Part shown: positions 1 to 9,292 of the stretch, one piece after another
How positions within the stretch are numbered: position 1 is the stretch's first letter
Layout: every line of letters begins with the position of its first letter
Assembly: GCF_001879205.1 (NCBI RefSeq)
Contig: NZ_MLFK01000009.1
Coordinates: forward strand, 434,001-498,000
DNA: 64,000 nt
Reading direction: 5' to 3'
Source of the DNA: Flavobacterium johnsoniae
GTDB lineage: Bacteria; Bacteroidota; Bacteroidia; Flavobacteriales; Flavobacteriaceae
Notes under the pieces: generated by a model
Told to the model about the DNA's origin: nothing
The model's database searches: none
What the model saw: the letters and a program-made list of their open reading frames with translations, nothing else
Position numbers and translations under genes: made by a program

Positions 1-1889
1 TCTTTTGGAGTTGCCTTTTTGCGTTTTGAATTTTCGATCTCAACTATTTTCAAAAATTCACCAATCAGTTCTTTTTTGTTTTTGTTGTTGAAATATTTCT
101 CAGCAATATCTTCAATTTTTTGTCCAATGTAAATCGTCTTCTGATTACTGTCGTACAATTCCTGATAGCTTTCCAGTTTTTGTTTGATTTTTACATTGAT
201 GTTTTCCATCTTTTTGCTTTCCTCACGCGCACGGGTTTCTTCTTCTTTTAAATTCAAAGAAGTTTTTTCGAGCTTCGATCTTTCTTTTTGAAGCGTAGCA
301 ATAGTTTTATCAAAACGAACTTTGCCCACTTCGATTTTCTTTTTCGCACGATTAATTAATCCAAACGGAATACCATTTTTTTGTGCTACTTCAAACGTAA
401 ACGAACTTCCGGCTTGTCCCAGAGCCAGTCTGTACATCGGTTCTAACGACTTTTCGTCAAACATCATATTCGCATTTGTAGCAAAAGGCAATTCGTTTGC
501 CAGAATTTTCAAATTTGAATAATGTGTAGTAATAATTCCGAATGCTTCACGATGGTAAAATTCTTCAAGGAAAATTTCAGCCAAAGCACCTCCCAATTCA
601 GGATCAGAACCAGTACCAAATTCGTCTATTAAAAACATGGTTTTCTTGTTACATTTCTTCAAGAAGTAATTCATGTTTTTTAACCTGTAACTATATGTAC
701 TAAGATGATTTTCAATAGATTGATTGTCTCCAATATCGGTTAAGATTCTGTCAAACAAGAAAGTTTCGCTTCGTTCATGAACCGGAATCAGCATTCCGGA
801 TTGAAGCATTAATTGTAATAAACCAACGGTTTTTAACGAAATTGTTTTTCCTCCGGCGTTTGGCCCTGAAATTACAATAATTCGGTTTTCTTGTTTTAAT
901 TCAATCGTCTGCGGATGCGTAACTTCGTTTTTTTGTTTGTTGTTCAAATACAAAATGGGATGATAAGCCTCTCTAAAAAACAATCTTCTTTCTTCTGTAA
1001 TTGTTGGTAAAATTCCATTGATACGATTTGCATATTTAGCTTTTCCGGCAACCACATCAATGTCACTTAAAAAATCCTGATATTCAATTAATAAAGGCAA
1101 AAATGGTCGAATTGCATTTGATAATTGTTTTAATATGCGGGTAATTTCTTCTTTTTCTTCGTATTCAAGATTTGCTAATTCTCTTGAATATTTTAAAGTA
1201 GCTTCAGGTTCGATGTAAGCGATGCTTCCGGTTTTAGAACTACCTAAAATAGAGCCTTTTACTTTTCGTCGGTACATAGCAAGAACAGCCAAAACACGTC
1301 GGTTTTGAACAAAACTTTCCTTGATATCATCTAAATATCCTAAACTATTGTATTGTGTAAGTGCCACGCCAAAACTCTGGTTTACTTTTCCGCGAACCAA
1401 ATTCATATTCTGACGAATACTCAAAAGGGCAGGTGAGGCGTTGTCTTTTATTTCGCCGTATTTATCTACAATTGCATCTATTAAGGTAACAATGTCTTTT
1501 GTATATTCGACACGTGATGCTCTAGCATTTAAATTTGGATAATAATCGTCAAATTTTTTAAGGAAGGTCAGCAATACATTTGTTGTAGAAGAAAGTGTTG
1601 CGATTTTTCTAAAACTGCCCACTTCCAGAAAACTGTCTTCGATTGCTAAAAACTTAATTTCGTGAGTTATAGCATCAAATCCGTGATTTGGAATTGCGTT
1701 ATTATTTTGAAAAGACGAAACATATTCTGATGTCTGCATTAAAGCCTGCATCAAAGTTTCTTTGTCTCTAAAAGGAGTTATGTTTAAAGCTTTTTCTTTT
1801 CCAATATCTGTATTACAGCCGGCCGAAATGGTTTCTAGCACTGTTGGAAATTGTAAGTCTTGTAATGTTTTTTCGGTAATACTAATCAT
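1..1889 (-). CDS. mutS2: MutS2-family DNA mismatch/recombination ATPase (3' end outside window)
   Basis: The minus-strand frame is open from an ATG at 1889 to the window edge, so the C-terminus is missing. The protein starts MISITEKTLQDLQFPTVLE and has a long helical core. Its MutS-type ATPase has a Walker A GPNAGGKT (about 843-870), a Walker B-like MFLIDEFGTGSDP (about 615-645) and the switch TTHYSNLK. A charged coiled-coil-like stretch follows. MutS2 proteins usually end in an Smr nuclease domain, which would lie outside the window. The family acts on branched DNA or collided ribosomes rather than in classical mismatch repair. A promoter-like TATTTTTG lies 25 nt before the start. Confidence 0.93.
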   Translation of the reverse strand, partial: MISITEKTLQDLQFPTVLETISAGCNTDIGKEKALNITPFRDKETLMQALMQTSEYVSSFQNNNAIPNHGFDAITHEIKFLAIEDSFLEVGSFRKIATLSSTTNVLLTFLKKFDDYYPNLNARASRVEYTKDIVTLIDAIVDKYGEIKDNASPALLSIRQNMNLVRGKVNQSFGVALTQYNSLGYLDDIKESFVQNRRVLAVLAMYRRKVKGSILGSSKTGSIAYIEPEATLKYSRELANLEYEEKEEITRILKQLSNAIRPFLPLLIEYQDFLSDIDVVAGKAKYANRINGILPTITEERRLFFREAYHPILYLNNKQKNEVTHPQTIELKQENRIIVISGPNAGGKTISLKTVGLLQLMLQSGMLIPVHERSETFLFDRILTDIGDNQSIENHLSTYSYRLKNMNYFLKKCNKKTMFLIDEFGTGSDPELGGALAEIFLEEFYHREAFGIITTHYSNLKILANELPFATNANMMFDEKSLEPMYRLALGQAGSSFTFEVAQKNGIPFGLINRAKKKIEVGKVRFDKTIATLQKERSKLEKTSLNLKEEETRAREESKKMENINVKIKQKLESYQELYDSNQKTIYIGQKIEDIAEKYFNNKNKKELIGEFLKIVEIENSKRKKATPK

Positions 1890-1913
1890 TTAATTTCTTT
1901 AAGAAAGTACAGG

Positions 1914-1921
1914 CAAAAATA
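1914..1921 (-). promoter_or_regulatory. Bacteroidetes -7 box for mutS2
   Basis: Read on the minus strand this is TATTTTTG, a match to the TAnnTTTG consensus of the Bacteroidetes primary sigma factor, ending 24 nt before the ATG. No clear -33 TTG is seen at the expected spacing. Confidence 0.4.
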
Positions 1922-2024
1922 CAAAAATTGTATCATTGAATACTGTAAAGTTTTAGTGTTATTTTATTGTTTGTTAAAGTATGATTTTACTTAAAAATTT
2001 CTGAAATTCGCATAAAAAATTATT

Positions 2025-2690
2025 ATGGACGTAAAAATGCATTCTTCTTGGAAACCAGTTTTGAATGAAGAATTTGAAAAACCATATTTCAACGAATTAA
2101 TAGAATTTGTAAAATCTGAGTATTCGACTAAAGTTTGTTATCCAAAGGGAAATCAGATTTTTTCTGCTTTTGACCATTGTCACTTTGATCAGGTAAAGGT
2201 TGTTATTATTGGGCAGGATCCTTATCACGGACCAAATCAGGCAAATGGTTTATGTTTTTCTGTAAACGACGGCATTCCGTTTCCTCCATCTTTATATAAT
2301 ATTTTCAAAGAAATTGAAACTGATTTAGGAAAACCCATTCCCAAAACCGGAAATTTAGAACGATGGGCAGATCAGGGTGTTTTTCTTTTAAATGCAACTT
2401 TAACCGTTCGACAATCCGAGGCAGGAAGTCATCAGGGAAAAGGCTGGGAAAAATTTACCGATGCCGTTATTAAACAAATTTCGGCCGAAACAGAAAATGT
2501 GGTCTTTTTACTGTGGGGCGGTTTTGCCCAAAAGAAAGCGGCATTAATAGACGCATCTAAACATCATATTTTAAAATCAGGACATCCTTCTCCACTAAGC
2601 GCTAACAGAGGGTTTTGGTTTGGAAACAAACATTTCAGCCAGACGAATGCTTTTTTGAAATCAAAAGGATTGAAAGAAATTGAGTGGTAA
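2025..2690 (+). CDS. ung: Uracil-DNA glycosylase, family 1
   Basis: This enzyme removes uracil from DNA to start base-excision repair. The 221-residue length is typical of family 1. The water-activating loop GQDPYHGPNQANGL with its catalytic Asp is near residue 65, and the uracil-binding loop HPSPLSA lies near residue 187. The start ATG at 2025 opens MDVKMHSSW; a second in-frame Met four residues later is an alternative. The gene is convergent with the DUF4258-like gene and reads away from mutS2. No terminator with a clear U tract was seen in the 135-nt gap that follows. Confidence 0.97.
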   Translation: MDVKMHSSWKPVLNEEFEKPYFNELIEFVKSEYSTKVCYPKGNQIFSAFDHCHFDQVKVVIIGQDPYHGPNQANGLCFSVNDGIPFPPSLYNIFKEIETDLGKPIPKTGNLERWADQGVFLLNATLTVRQSEAGSHQGKGWEKFTDAVIKQISAETENVVFLLWGGFAQKKAALIDASKHHILKSGHPSPLSANRGFWFGNKHFSQTNAFLKSKGLKEIEW

Positions 2691-2825
2691 TTTTTTATAA
2701 GCAACAAATTTGCAGAGGAATAAAGGGGCAAAGGGAGAACTTTGCTTCTTTGTTCGTCTATGGAAAGCATTTTGATTTAAAAAAAAATCTTCTGAATCTG
2801 CGAGAAACAAAAGATTTAATTTATA

Positions 2826-3200
2826 TTACTTTTTAATAATCTCTTCAAGAACAGCTTTCTTCTCATAGTTTACTACTTTTAAAATAATCTCTTGATTTTT
2901 GGCTGTTTTTCCTTCAATGATATATAATTTTCCTTTATTAAACGGAACATTACTTTGATCAAAATCAACATCGCCGTATGTTAAAGTACTTTTGATATCA
3001 GCGGTATCAATCCATTTTTCGTTTAAAGTCTGAATGGCTTTATCTGAATATTGAAATGGTTTTGTTCTTAGATTGTTTAAAACTCTGGCATTTGGAAAAT
3101 AGTTGCAGCGCGTGTCTTTACCACTAAATACAAGGGCTACAAAAAAGCATCCCATTACTAATCCAATCAAATAATATGCAAAACGGTGTACGAACTTCAT
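2826..3200 (-). CDS. DUF4258-like membrane-anchored small protein
   Basis: This is a small protein of about 124 residues with one N-terminal hydrophobic segment (YYLIGLVMGCFFVALVF) followed by a soluble domain. The region around CNYFPNARVLNNLRTKPFQYS resembles DUF4258 proteins of Flavobacteriia as I remember them; the function is unknown. I chose the ATG at 3200. An upstream TTG at 3218 would extend the protein by six residues, but it overlaps a TAccTTTG promoter box at 3219-3226. The alanine dehydrogenase gene lies 36 nt upstream on the same strand. Confidence 0.72.
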   Translation of the reverse strand: MKFVHRFAYYLIGLVMGCFFVALVFSGKDTRCNYFPNARVLNNLRTKPFQYSDKAIQTLNEKWIDTADIKSTLTYGDVDFDQSNVPFNKGKLYIIEGKTAKNQEIILKVVNYEKKAVLEEIIKK

Positions 3201-3218
3201 GAAATAAAATTTTTGCAA

Positions 3219-3226
3219 AGGTACAT
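3219..3226 (-). promoter_or_regulatory. -7 box for the DUF4258-like gene
   Basis: The minus strand reads TACCTTTG (TAnnTTTG) 18 nt before the ATG at 3200. It lies in the short gap after the alanine dehydrogenase stop. It supports the shorter start, because the alternative TTG codon directly abuts this box. Confidence 0.45.
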
Positions 3227-3236
3227 TAAAGTTCCT

Positions 3237-4436
3237 TTAAAATACAAGTAAATTAATATCGTTGTCTGGCAGGTCGAACCAGTCGCCAATAGCTTTATTT
3301 GTTAGAATTCCGTGGTATAAATAAATGCCGTTTTTAAGGCCTTTATTGCATCTTATTGCACTTTCGATACCACCATCTTCGGCTATCTGATGAAGGTAAG
3401 GTGTTAAGATGTTACTTATTGATAATGAAGCAGTTTTGGAATATCTTGAAGGGATGTTTGGTACACAATAGTGCAAAACATTATTTTTAATGAATGTTGG
3501 TTTTTCGTGTGTTGTTACCTCAGAACTTTCAAAACAACCGCCGGTATCGATGCTTACATCTACAATTACAGCGCCTTTTTTCATGTGTTCTACCATTGTT
3601 TCGGTTACCACAATCGGGCAGCGTTCTTTTCCACGCATGGCACCAATGGCTACATCACAGCGTCTTAAGGCTTTTAATAGTGCTTTTTGCTGAATAGTAG
3701 AAGTAAATATTCTTTGGCTTAAATTATTTTGTAAACGACGTAATTTAGTAATCGAATTATCAAAAACTTTTACGTTGGCACCTAATCCAATTGCGGTTTT
3801 TGCGGCAAATTCGCCAACGGTTCCGGCACCAAGAATAACCACTTCGGTAGGAGGAACTCCTGTAATGTTACCAAATAGAAGACCTTTCCCGAATTCATTC
3901 GTAATCATTAATTCGGCAGCGATAAGAATGGAAGCTGTTCCGGCAATTTCGCTTAAGGATTTAACGGCAGGATAAGAACCGTCTTCGTCTTTAATATATT
4001 CAAAAGCTAAGGCTGTAATCTTTTTTTGTGCCAAAGCTTCAAAGTATTCTTTCTTTTTAGTTTTTAATTGAATGGCTGAAATGATAACTGTTTCCGGATT
4101 TATCATTTCAATTTCGGCTAATGTAGGCGGTTCTACTTTTAATAAAAACGGACAGCCGAAAACTCTTTTGGTATCTTTTGTAATTTCTGCACCAGCATCA
4201 GAATACTCTTTATCAGTGTAACTCGAGCTTTCTCCGGCTCCAGATTCGATCATAACACGATGACCTTCATAAGTTAGAGAATTTACAGCATCGGGCGTTA
4301 AACAGATACGGCGTTCCTGGTAGCTTGTTTCCTTAGGAATCCCTATGAAAAGCTCTCTTTTAAAACGACCAACCTCCAGTTTTTCTTCTTGAGGAATTAA
4401 CTGTTGTTTTGTAAATGGAGTTAAAGTAATTGACAT
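3237..4436 (-). CDS. ald: Alanine dehydrogenase
   Basis: The enzyme interconverts L-alanine and pyruvate plus ammonia with NAD. At 399 residues it is longer than the roughly 370-residue Ald of Bacillus, with an N-terminal extension of about 30 residues before GIPKETSYQERRICLTPDAV. The substrate-binding half carries the KVEPP segment. The Rossmann fold shows VVILGAGTVGEFAAKTAIGLGA near residue 200. The late HYCVPNIPSRYSKTASLSISN segment matches the conserved region that discriminates alanine dehydrogenase from transhydrogenase. It is followed on the same strand by the DUF4258-like gene. Confidence 0.93.
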   Translation of the reverse strand: MSITLTPFTKQQLIPQEEKLEVGRFKRELFIGIPKETSYQERRICLTPDAVNSLTYEGHRVMIESGAGESSSYTDKEYSDAGAEITKDTKRVFGCPFLLKVEPPTLAEIEMINPETVIISAIQLKTKKKEYFEALAQKKITALAFEYIKDEDGSYPAVKSLSEIAGTASILIAAELMITNEFGKGLLFGNITGVPPTEVVILGAGTVGEFAAKTAIGLGANVKVFDNSITKLRRLQNNLSQRIFTSTIQQKALLKALRRCDVAIGAMRGKERCPIVVTETMVEHMKKGAVIVDVSIDTGGCFESSEVTTHEKPTFIKNNVLHYCVPNIPSRYSKTASLSISNILTPYLHQIAEDGGIESAIRCNKGLKNGIYLYHGILTNKAIGDWFDLPDNDINLLVF

Positions 4437-4584
4437 GGATTGTGCAAAAAATTAAGGGTACAAATTACGTAAAAAGTTTTAAAATTAGTGCAAAAATTCT
4501 GCTAATAGTAAAGTTCAGTGTTAATATATTTTTTGAGGATTTTTATATTAAATTTTATGACAAAGTACGCTAAGATTTCCGCAA

Positions 4585-4600
4585 TCCCGAAGTTTCGGGA
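4585..4600. repeat. Short CCCGAA/TTCGGG palindrome
   Basis: TCCCGAA and TTCGGGA form a 7-bp inverted repeat with a 2-nt centre, between ald and tsaE. Related CCCGAA...TTCGG palindromes occur near 14545-14572 and, in a larger form, at 47501-47548. It looks like a dispersed intergenic repeat, not a terminator, since no U tract follows. Confidence 0.5.
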
Positions 4601-4611
4601 CGCAAAGTCAT

Positions 4612-5019
4612 TTATGCTAATTTCAATTCCCTGTTTCCATCTGCCAATAACTCAATTGTTATTGTTGAAGTATCTTCAGGCAGCAGGCTTGCAATTTTTT
4701 CAGACCATTCGATAAAACACCAGTTTCCGGAATACAAATAATCATCAACCCCCATATCGAGTGCTTCTGTTTCTTTATTCAATCTGTAAAAATCAAAATG
4801 ATATACAATTTGATTATCAGAAGTATAGTATTCGTTAACCAAAGAAAAGGTAGGGCTGCTGGTTGCATCTTTTACGCCTAAACTTTTGCACAACTGTTTA
4901 ATTAAAGTAGTTTTTCCAACGCCCATTTCTCCGTTAAAAAGAATGATTTTTTTAGGATTTGAATCTAAAATCTGCTGGGCAACTTCTTGAATTTGATCTA
5001 ATGAAAAAACGATGTTCAT
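4612..5019 (-). CDS. tsaE: tRNA threonylcarbamoyladenosine biosynthesis ATPase TsaE
   Basis: TsaE is the ATPase partner of TsaB and TsaD in making the universal t6A modification of ANN-decoding tRNAs. The 135-residue protein has a Walker A loop, FNGEMGVGKTT, near residues 28-38. It also has the switch-like TSSPTFSLVNEY and the late motif WCFIEWSEKI, all typical of the family. It lies downstream of porX on the same strand, separated by a 182-nt gap holding a long inverted repeat, so co-transcription is possible but not assured. Confidence 0.96.
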   Translation of the reverse strand: MNIVFSLDQIQEVAQQILDSNPKKIILFNGEMGVGKTTLIKQLCKSLGVKDATSSPTFSLVNEYYTSDNQIVYHFDFYRLNKETEALDMGVDDYLYSGNWCFIEWSEKIASLLPEDTSTITIELLADGNRELKLA

Positions 5020-5097
5020 TTTTTTTTAAAGTTACAAAGGTTCAAAGGTTTTTTCTCTTTGAGGCTTTGGTTTATATTATTCTTTATATGTTTTGTT

Positions 5098-5168
5098 TTG
5101 CCACGAATTTCGCTAATTAAATAATATTTTAAAAATAAATTCGTGCTAATTAGTGAAATTCGTGGCAA
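5098..5168. repeat. Inverted repeat between porX and tsaE
   Basis: Arms at 5098-5119 and 5147-5168 (TTGCCACGAATTTCGCTAAT and its near-perfect complement) form a stem of about 22 bp with one G-U-type mismatch and an AT-rich loop. The word CCACGAAT or its complement recurs near 43178, so this is probably a dispersed intergenic element. It could fold in RNA and end or protect the porX transcript, but no U tract follows. Confidence 0.6.
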
Positions 5169-5201
5169 CTTTTTTACTGAAAACTGTGACTGAAAACTTT
5201 T

Positions 5202-6755
5202 TTATTTCGGGTTAAATACCAAGAACGGAATAATCATTTCTTCTAACGAAATACCGCCGTGCTGGTAGGTGTTTTTGTAATAACTCACATAATGATTATA
5301 GTTGTTTACATAAGCCAGAAAATAATCATTTTTGGCAAAAATAAACGAACTGCTCATGTTTATAGCGGGTAAACCAATTGTTTTTGGTTCTTTTACTACA
5401 TAAACATCTTTTTGTTCGTATGTTAAACTACGCCCTGTTTTGTAACGCAAATTTAGACTTGTATTTTTATCTCCCACAACTTTCGACGGATTTTTTACAT
5501 TAATTGTTCCGTGGTCTGTCGTTAAAATTAGTTTGAAACCTAAAAGCTGCGCTTGTTGAATGATTTCTAATAGAGGAGAATTTTTAAACCAGCTTAATGT
5601 TAAGGAACGATATGCTTTATCAACTGAGGCTAATTCTTTAACTACTTCCATTTCGGTTTTGGCGTGAGAAAGCATGTCAACAAAATTATAAACGACAGTA
5701 ACTAAGTCATTTCCTTTTAAAGCCTTAAAGTTTTCTGCCAGTTTTTTTCCGCCGGCATAATTGGTAATCTTAAAGTAATCTTCCTTAATGTTTAATCCCA
5801 GGCGTTTTATTTGTGCCGAAAGAAATTCGGCTTCATAAAGGTTTTTTCCGCCGTCTTCAACATCATTTTTCCAATATTGCGGAAATTGTTTTTCCATATC
5901 TAAAGGCATTAGACCTGAAAAAATAGCATTTCTGGCATATTGAGTAGCTGTTGGAAGAATTGAAAAGTACGGAACTTCTTTTTCTAATTTGTAATAGTTA
6001 GAAACTACGGTTTCAAATGATTTCCATTGGTCATATCGAAGATTATCAATTACGACAAACAAAATAGGCTTGTCTTTCTTTTTAATTTCCGGAACAACTA
6101 ATTCCTTAAATAAATTATGTGATTGAATTGGTTTGTCTGCTTTTGGAGCAAACCAGTCTTCGTAATTTCTTTCGATATATTTCCCGAATTGCGAATTGGC
6201 TTCGACTTTTTGAGATTCCAAAATTTCGATCATGGCCTGATCGTTAATGTTTTCCAGTTTTAATTCCCAAAAAAGAAGTTTCTTATATAATTCAACCCAG
6301 TCTTCATAAGAGTTTACCATCGCTAATTCCATTGAAATTTTACGGAATTCTTTCTGATAATCTAAGGTGGTTTTTTCAGAAATTAATCTCGAATCGTCCA
6401 GGTTTTTCTTTAAACTTAATAAAATCTGATTTGGATTTACTGGTTTTATCAAATAGTCGGCGATTTTAGAACCAATGGCTTCTTCCATTATATATTCTTC
6501 CTCGCTTTTAGTAATCATAATCATCGGGATGGCCGATTTTTTTTCTTTCATTTCAGAAAGAGTTTCCAAACCGCTCATTCCCGGCATATTTTCGTCAAGG
6601 AAAACAATATCAAAATTGTCTTCTTCAAACAAAGCAATTGCGTCAAGCCCGTTGTTGCAGGTTGTAACTTCGTAATTCTTTTTTTCTAAAAATAATATAT
6701 GTGGCTTTAAAAGATCGATTTCATCATCGACCCAAAGTATTTTGATCTTGTCCAT
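5202..6755 (-). CDS. porX: T9SS response regulator PorX (receiver plus PglZ domain)
   Basis: PorX is needed for type IX secretion, the route used by Bacteroidetes for gliding adhesins and secreted enzymes. The N-terminus is a CheY-like receiver with acidic pair D10/D11, phospho-acceptor D54, T82 and K104. There is no DNA-binding domain. Instead a helical linker leads to a PglZ domain of the alkaline-phosphatase superfamily, with FVVIDNLRYDQW, the Thr region PTATQYARNA and metal-binding TTDHGT. Published work describes PorX as a phosphodiesterase acting on oligonucleotides. The 517-residue length is as expected. The partner kinase PorY is not in the window; the pair at 37-39 kb is OmpR/HK-like and unrelated. 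Confidence 0.93.
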   Translation of the reverse strand: MDKIKILWVDDEIDLLKPHILFLEKKNYEVTTCNNGLDAIALFEEDNFDIVFLDENMPGMSGLETLSEMKEKKSAIPMIMITKSEEEYIMEEAIGSKIADYLIKPVNPNQILLSLKKNLDDSRLISEKTTLDYQKEFRKISMELAMVNSYEDWVELYKKLLFWELKLENINDQAMIEILESQKVEANSQFGKYIERNYEDWFAPKADKPIQSHNLFKELVVPEIKKKDKPILFVVIDNLRYDQWKSFETVVSNYYKLEKEVPYFSILPTATQYARNAIFSGLMPLDMEKQFPQYWKNDVEDGGKNLYEAEFLSAQIKRLGLNIKEDYFKITNYAGGKKLAENFKALKGNDLVTVVYNFVDMLSHAKTEMEVVKELASVDKAYRSLTLSWFKNSPLLEIIQQAQLLGFKLILTTDHGTINVKNPSKVVGDKNTSLNLRYKTGRSLTYEQKDVYVVKEPKTIGLPAINMSSSFIFAKNDYFLAYVNNYNHYVSYYKNTYQHGGISLEEMIIPFLVFNPK

Positions 6756-6948
6756 AAGAGAGTTTTAATTTTTAATGCAATTTAAAAGTATAGAACTTAA
6801 AAAGTATTAAAAATAGTATAAAATTAGGAATGAAGAACTGAAAATAATTTTTATATATTTTTTCTTTATAATTAATGTTTAGGAAATTACTTATAATAAA
6901 TAACGGCATTTTAAGTTAAAAACTGAAATAGGTTTATACTTATTTACT

Positions 6949-6956
6949 TATATTTG
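6949..6956 (+). promoter_or_regulatory. -7 box for the HD-domain gene
   Basis: TATATTTG matches TAnnTTTG and ends 23 nt before the GTG start at 6980. It supports transcription starting in the 224-nt gap between the divergent porX and HD-domain genes. Confidence 0.5.
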
Positions 6957-6979
6957 TTGACCAAAAAAATAGCCAGCTA

Positions 6980-8209
6980 GTGACTCAAATTAACAAGTTA
7001 AAAATATTCAACGACCCAATTTACGGGTTTATATCTATCCCCAATGAACTTATCTACGATTTAATCCAGCATCCGTATTTTCAGCGTTTACGCCGTATTT
7101 CACAAATGGGATTGTCGTATTTGGTTTATCCGGGAGCCAATCATACGCGTTTTCATCATGCTTTAGGATGTATGCATTTAATGCAGAAAGCAGTAGAAAC
7201 ACTTCGTTTTAAGGGTGTTGCTATTTCAAATGAAGAAGAATGTGCATTGTTAATCGCTATTTTGCTTCATGATATAGGGCACGGGCCGTTTTCGCATGCT
7301 ATGGAAAAAAGTATTGTTGAAGATGTGAACCACGAAGCCATCTCCTTATTATTCATGAACAGGCTGAATGAAGAATTTGAAGGAAAACTAACGCTTGCTA
7401 TTCAGGTATTTAAAGGAGAGTACCACAGAAAATTCATGCTTCAATTGATTTCAAGTCAATTAGATATGGATCGAATGGATTACTTGAAAAGAGACAGTTT
7501 TTACACCGGGGTTGCTGAAGGAAATGTAAATTCTGAGCGTTTAATCCAGATGATGAATGTTGAAGATGATGTTTTAGTCATAGAAGAAAAAGGAATTTAC
7601 TCGGTAGAAAAATTCCTGCTTTCAAGAAGATTAATGTATTGGCAGGCTTATTTGCATAAAACAAGTCTGGTAGCCGAATTAATTTTGATGAAAGTGTTAA
7701 AAAGAGCAAAAGAACTGACTTTAAAAGGAATAAAACTACCTTGCAGTGAACCTCTTATGTATTTTATGCAAAATAAGATTACGTTGGAAGATTTTGACGC
7801 CGAAAAACTGGATTTATTTGCTCAATTAGATGATTTTGATATTATAAGTGCCTTAAAAGCATGGCAGAGAAATAACGATTTTATTCTTTCTACGTTAAGT
7901 AAAATGATCATTAACAGAGATTTATTGAAAATTAAGCTTAGTGCAGAAAAAATTCCGATGGAAGAATCTCAATCGTTAAAAGAAGAATTCGCAGAAGCGC
8001 ACCATATTTCGGCGGTTGATGCGGGTTATTTTATTTTTAGAGGGAAAATTAAGAATCAGGCATACAGTAAAGAAGCCGAACCGATACGAATTTTGAAAAA
8101 AGATAAAACAATTGAAGACGTAGTTGAAGCTTCTGACCAGTTGAATTTGAAATCGTTATCTAAATTGGTGACAAAATATTATATCTGTTTTCCAAAACAA
8201 CTTATCTAA
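6980..8209 (+). CDS. HD-domain phosphohydrolase (dGTPase-like)
   Basis: This 409-residue metal-dependent phosphohydrolase resembles SAMHD1/dGTPase-type HD proteins. Metal ligands are seen in TRFHHALGCMHL (near residue 55) and LLHDIGHGPFSH (near residue 95), with the later SSQLDMDRMDYLKRDSFYTG. Its true substrate is unknown; a deoxynucleotide is a reasonable guess. The start is a GTG, chosen because NKLKIFNDPIYGFI follows at once and a promoter box sits 24 nt upstream. It is 39 nt before lpxD and probably heads the lipid A cluster. It diverges from porX. Confidence 0.88.
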   Translation: MTQINKLKIFNDPIYGFISIPNELIYDLIQHPYFQRLRRISQMGLSYLVYPGANHTRFHHALGCMHLMQKAVETLRFKGVAISNEEECALLIAILLHDIGHGPFSHAMEKSIVEDVNHEAISLLFMNRLNEEFEGKLTLAIQVFKGEYHRKFMLQLISSQLDMDRMDYLKRDSFYTGVAEGNVNSERLIQMMNVEDDVLVIEEKGIYSVEKFLLSRRLMYWQAYLHKTSLVAELILMKVLKRAKELTLKGIKLPCSEPLMYFMQNKITLEDFDAEKLDLFAQLDDFDIISALKAWQRNNDFILSTLSKMIINRDLLKIKLSAEKIPMEESQSLKEEFAEAHHISAVDAGYFIFRGKIKNQAYSKEAEPIRILKKDKTIEDVVEASDQLNLKSLSKLVTKYYICFPKQLI

Positions 8210-8248
8210 AATTAACATTTAAAATCTATTTTTTATATTTTTGTCGCG

Positions 8249-9292
8249 ATGAAATTTACAGCAGAACAAATAGCAGGAATTTTAGAAGGAGAAGTTGTTG
8301 GGAATCCCAATGCAGAAGTTTCTCGACTTTCTAAGATAGAAGAAGGAGAAGAAGGATCTCTCACTTTTTTGGCTAATCCAAAATATATCAATTACATATA
8401 TACTACAAAAGCGTCAGTTACAATTGTTAATGACAGCTTTATACCTGAACAGGAAATCACCACTACATTAATAAAAGTTGAAGATGCGTATGCTTCGTTT
8501 TCTAAACTATTACATTTTTACAATCAGGTAAAATTGAATAAAAATGGAATCGAGCCGCAGTCTTTTATGACAGAAGGGACTAAATATGGAGAAAATCTTT
8601 ATTTAGGAAGCTTTAGTTATATTGGTCAAAATGTAGTTTTAGGCGATAATGTAAAAATTTACCCAAACAGTTTTATTGGCGATAATGTTGTTATTGGTGA
8701 TAATGTGTTTATTTTTGCGGGTGCAAAAATTTACTCAGAAACTGTGATTGGAAACAATTGCACTATTCATTCGGGAACTATAATAGGTGCAGATGGATTT
8801 GGTTTTGTACCAAATGAAGAAGGAGTTTATAGTAAAGTACCGCAAATTGGTAATGTTATTATTGAAGATAATGTAGATATTGGTGCCAATACTACAATTG
8901 ACAGAGCAACTCTGGGATCTACAATTATCAGACAAGGAGTTAAATTAGACAATCAAATTCAGATCGCTCATAACGTTGAAATTGGTAAAAACACTGTAAT
9001 TGCTGCACAAAGCGGAGTTGCAGGTTCTACTAAAATTGGCGAGAACTGTATGATTGGCGGGCAGGTAGGTATCGCAGGCCATTTAATTATAGGAAATAAT
9101 GTGAGGCTTCAGGCACAGTCTGGAGTAGCAAGAAACATTAAAGATGATGAAGTGCTGCAAGGAACTCCGTCACTTGGATATACTGATTTTAATAAATCGT
9201 ACGTTCATTTTAAAAATCTTCCTAAAATTGTTGCCGAAGTAGAAGAAATAAAAAAACAAATAATAAACCCAAAAAATGGAAATAATGGTTAA
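8249..9292 (+). CDS. lpxD: UDP-3-O-acylglucosamine N-acyltransferase LpxD
   Basis: LpxD adds the second hydroxyacyl chain in lipid A synthesis, from acyl-ACP to UDP-3-O-acylglucosamine. The 347-residue protein has the N-terminal uridine-binding domain (residues 1-100) and a left-handed beta-helix built from hexapeptide repeats such as VVIGDNV and VKIYPNS. The catalytic His lies in QIAHNVEIGK near residue 240, matching the E. coli position. The last bases overlap the lpxC-fabZ start, so the two are translationally coupled. It is the first of two LpxD homologues here. Confidence 0.95.
   Translation: MKFTAEQIAGILEGEVVGNPNAEVSRLSKIEEGEEGSLTFLANPKYINYIYTTKASVTIVNDSFIPEQEITTTLIKVEDAYASFSKLLHFYNQVKLNKNGIEPQSFMTEGTKYGENLYLGSFSYIGQNVVLGDNVKIYPNSFIGDNVVIGDNVFIFAGAKIYSETVIGNNCTIHSGTIIGADGFGFVPNEEGVYSKVPQIGNVIIEDNVDIGANTTIDRATLGSTIIRQGVKLDNQIQIAHNVEIGKNTVIAAQSGVAGSTKIGENCMIGGQVGIAGHLIIGNNVRLQAQSGVARNIKDDEVLQGTPSLGYTDFNKSYVHFKNLPKIVAEVEEIKKQIINPKNGNNG

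Noticed and set aside
3201..3218. TTG start for the DUF4258-like gene.
   Set aside because: It abuts a TAnnTTTG promoter box; the ATG at 3200 fits better.
3471..3975. Plus-strand open frames within alanine dehydrogenase.
   Set aside because: They are antisense to a well-conserved gene and have no recognisable domains.
8236..8243. Promoter box TATTTTTG just before lpxD.
   Set aside because: It lies only 5 nt before the ATG and would imply a leaderless transcript. Co-transcription with the HD gene is simpler.
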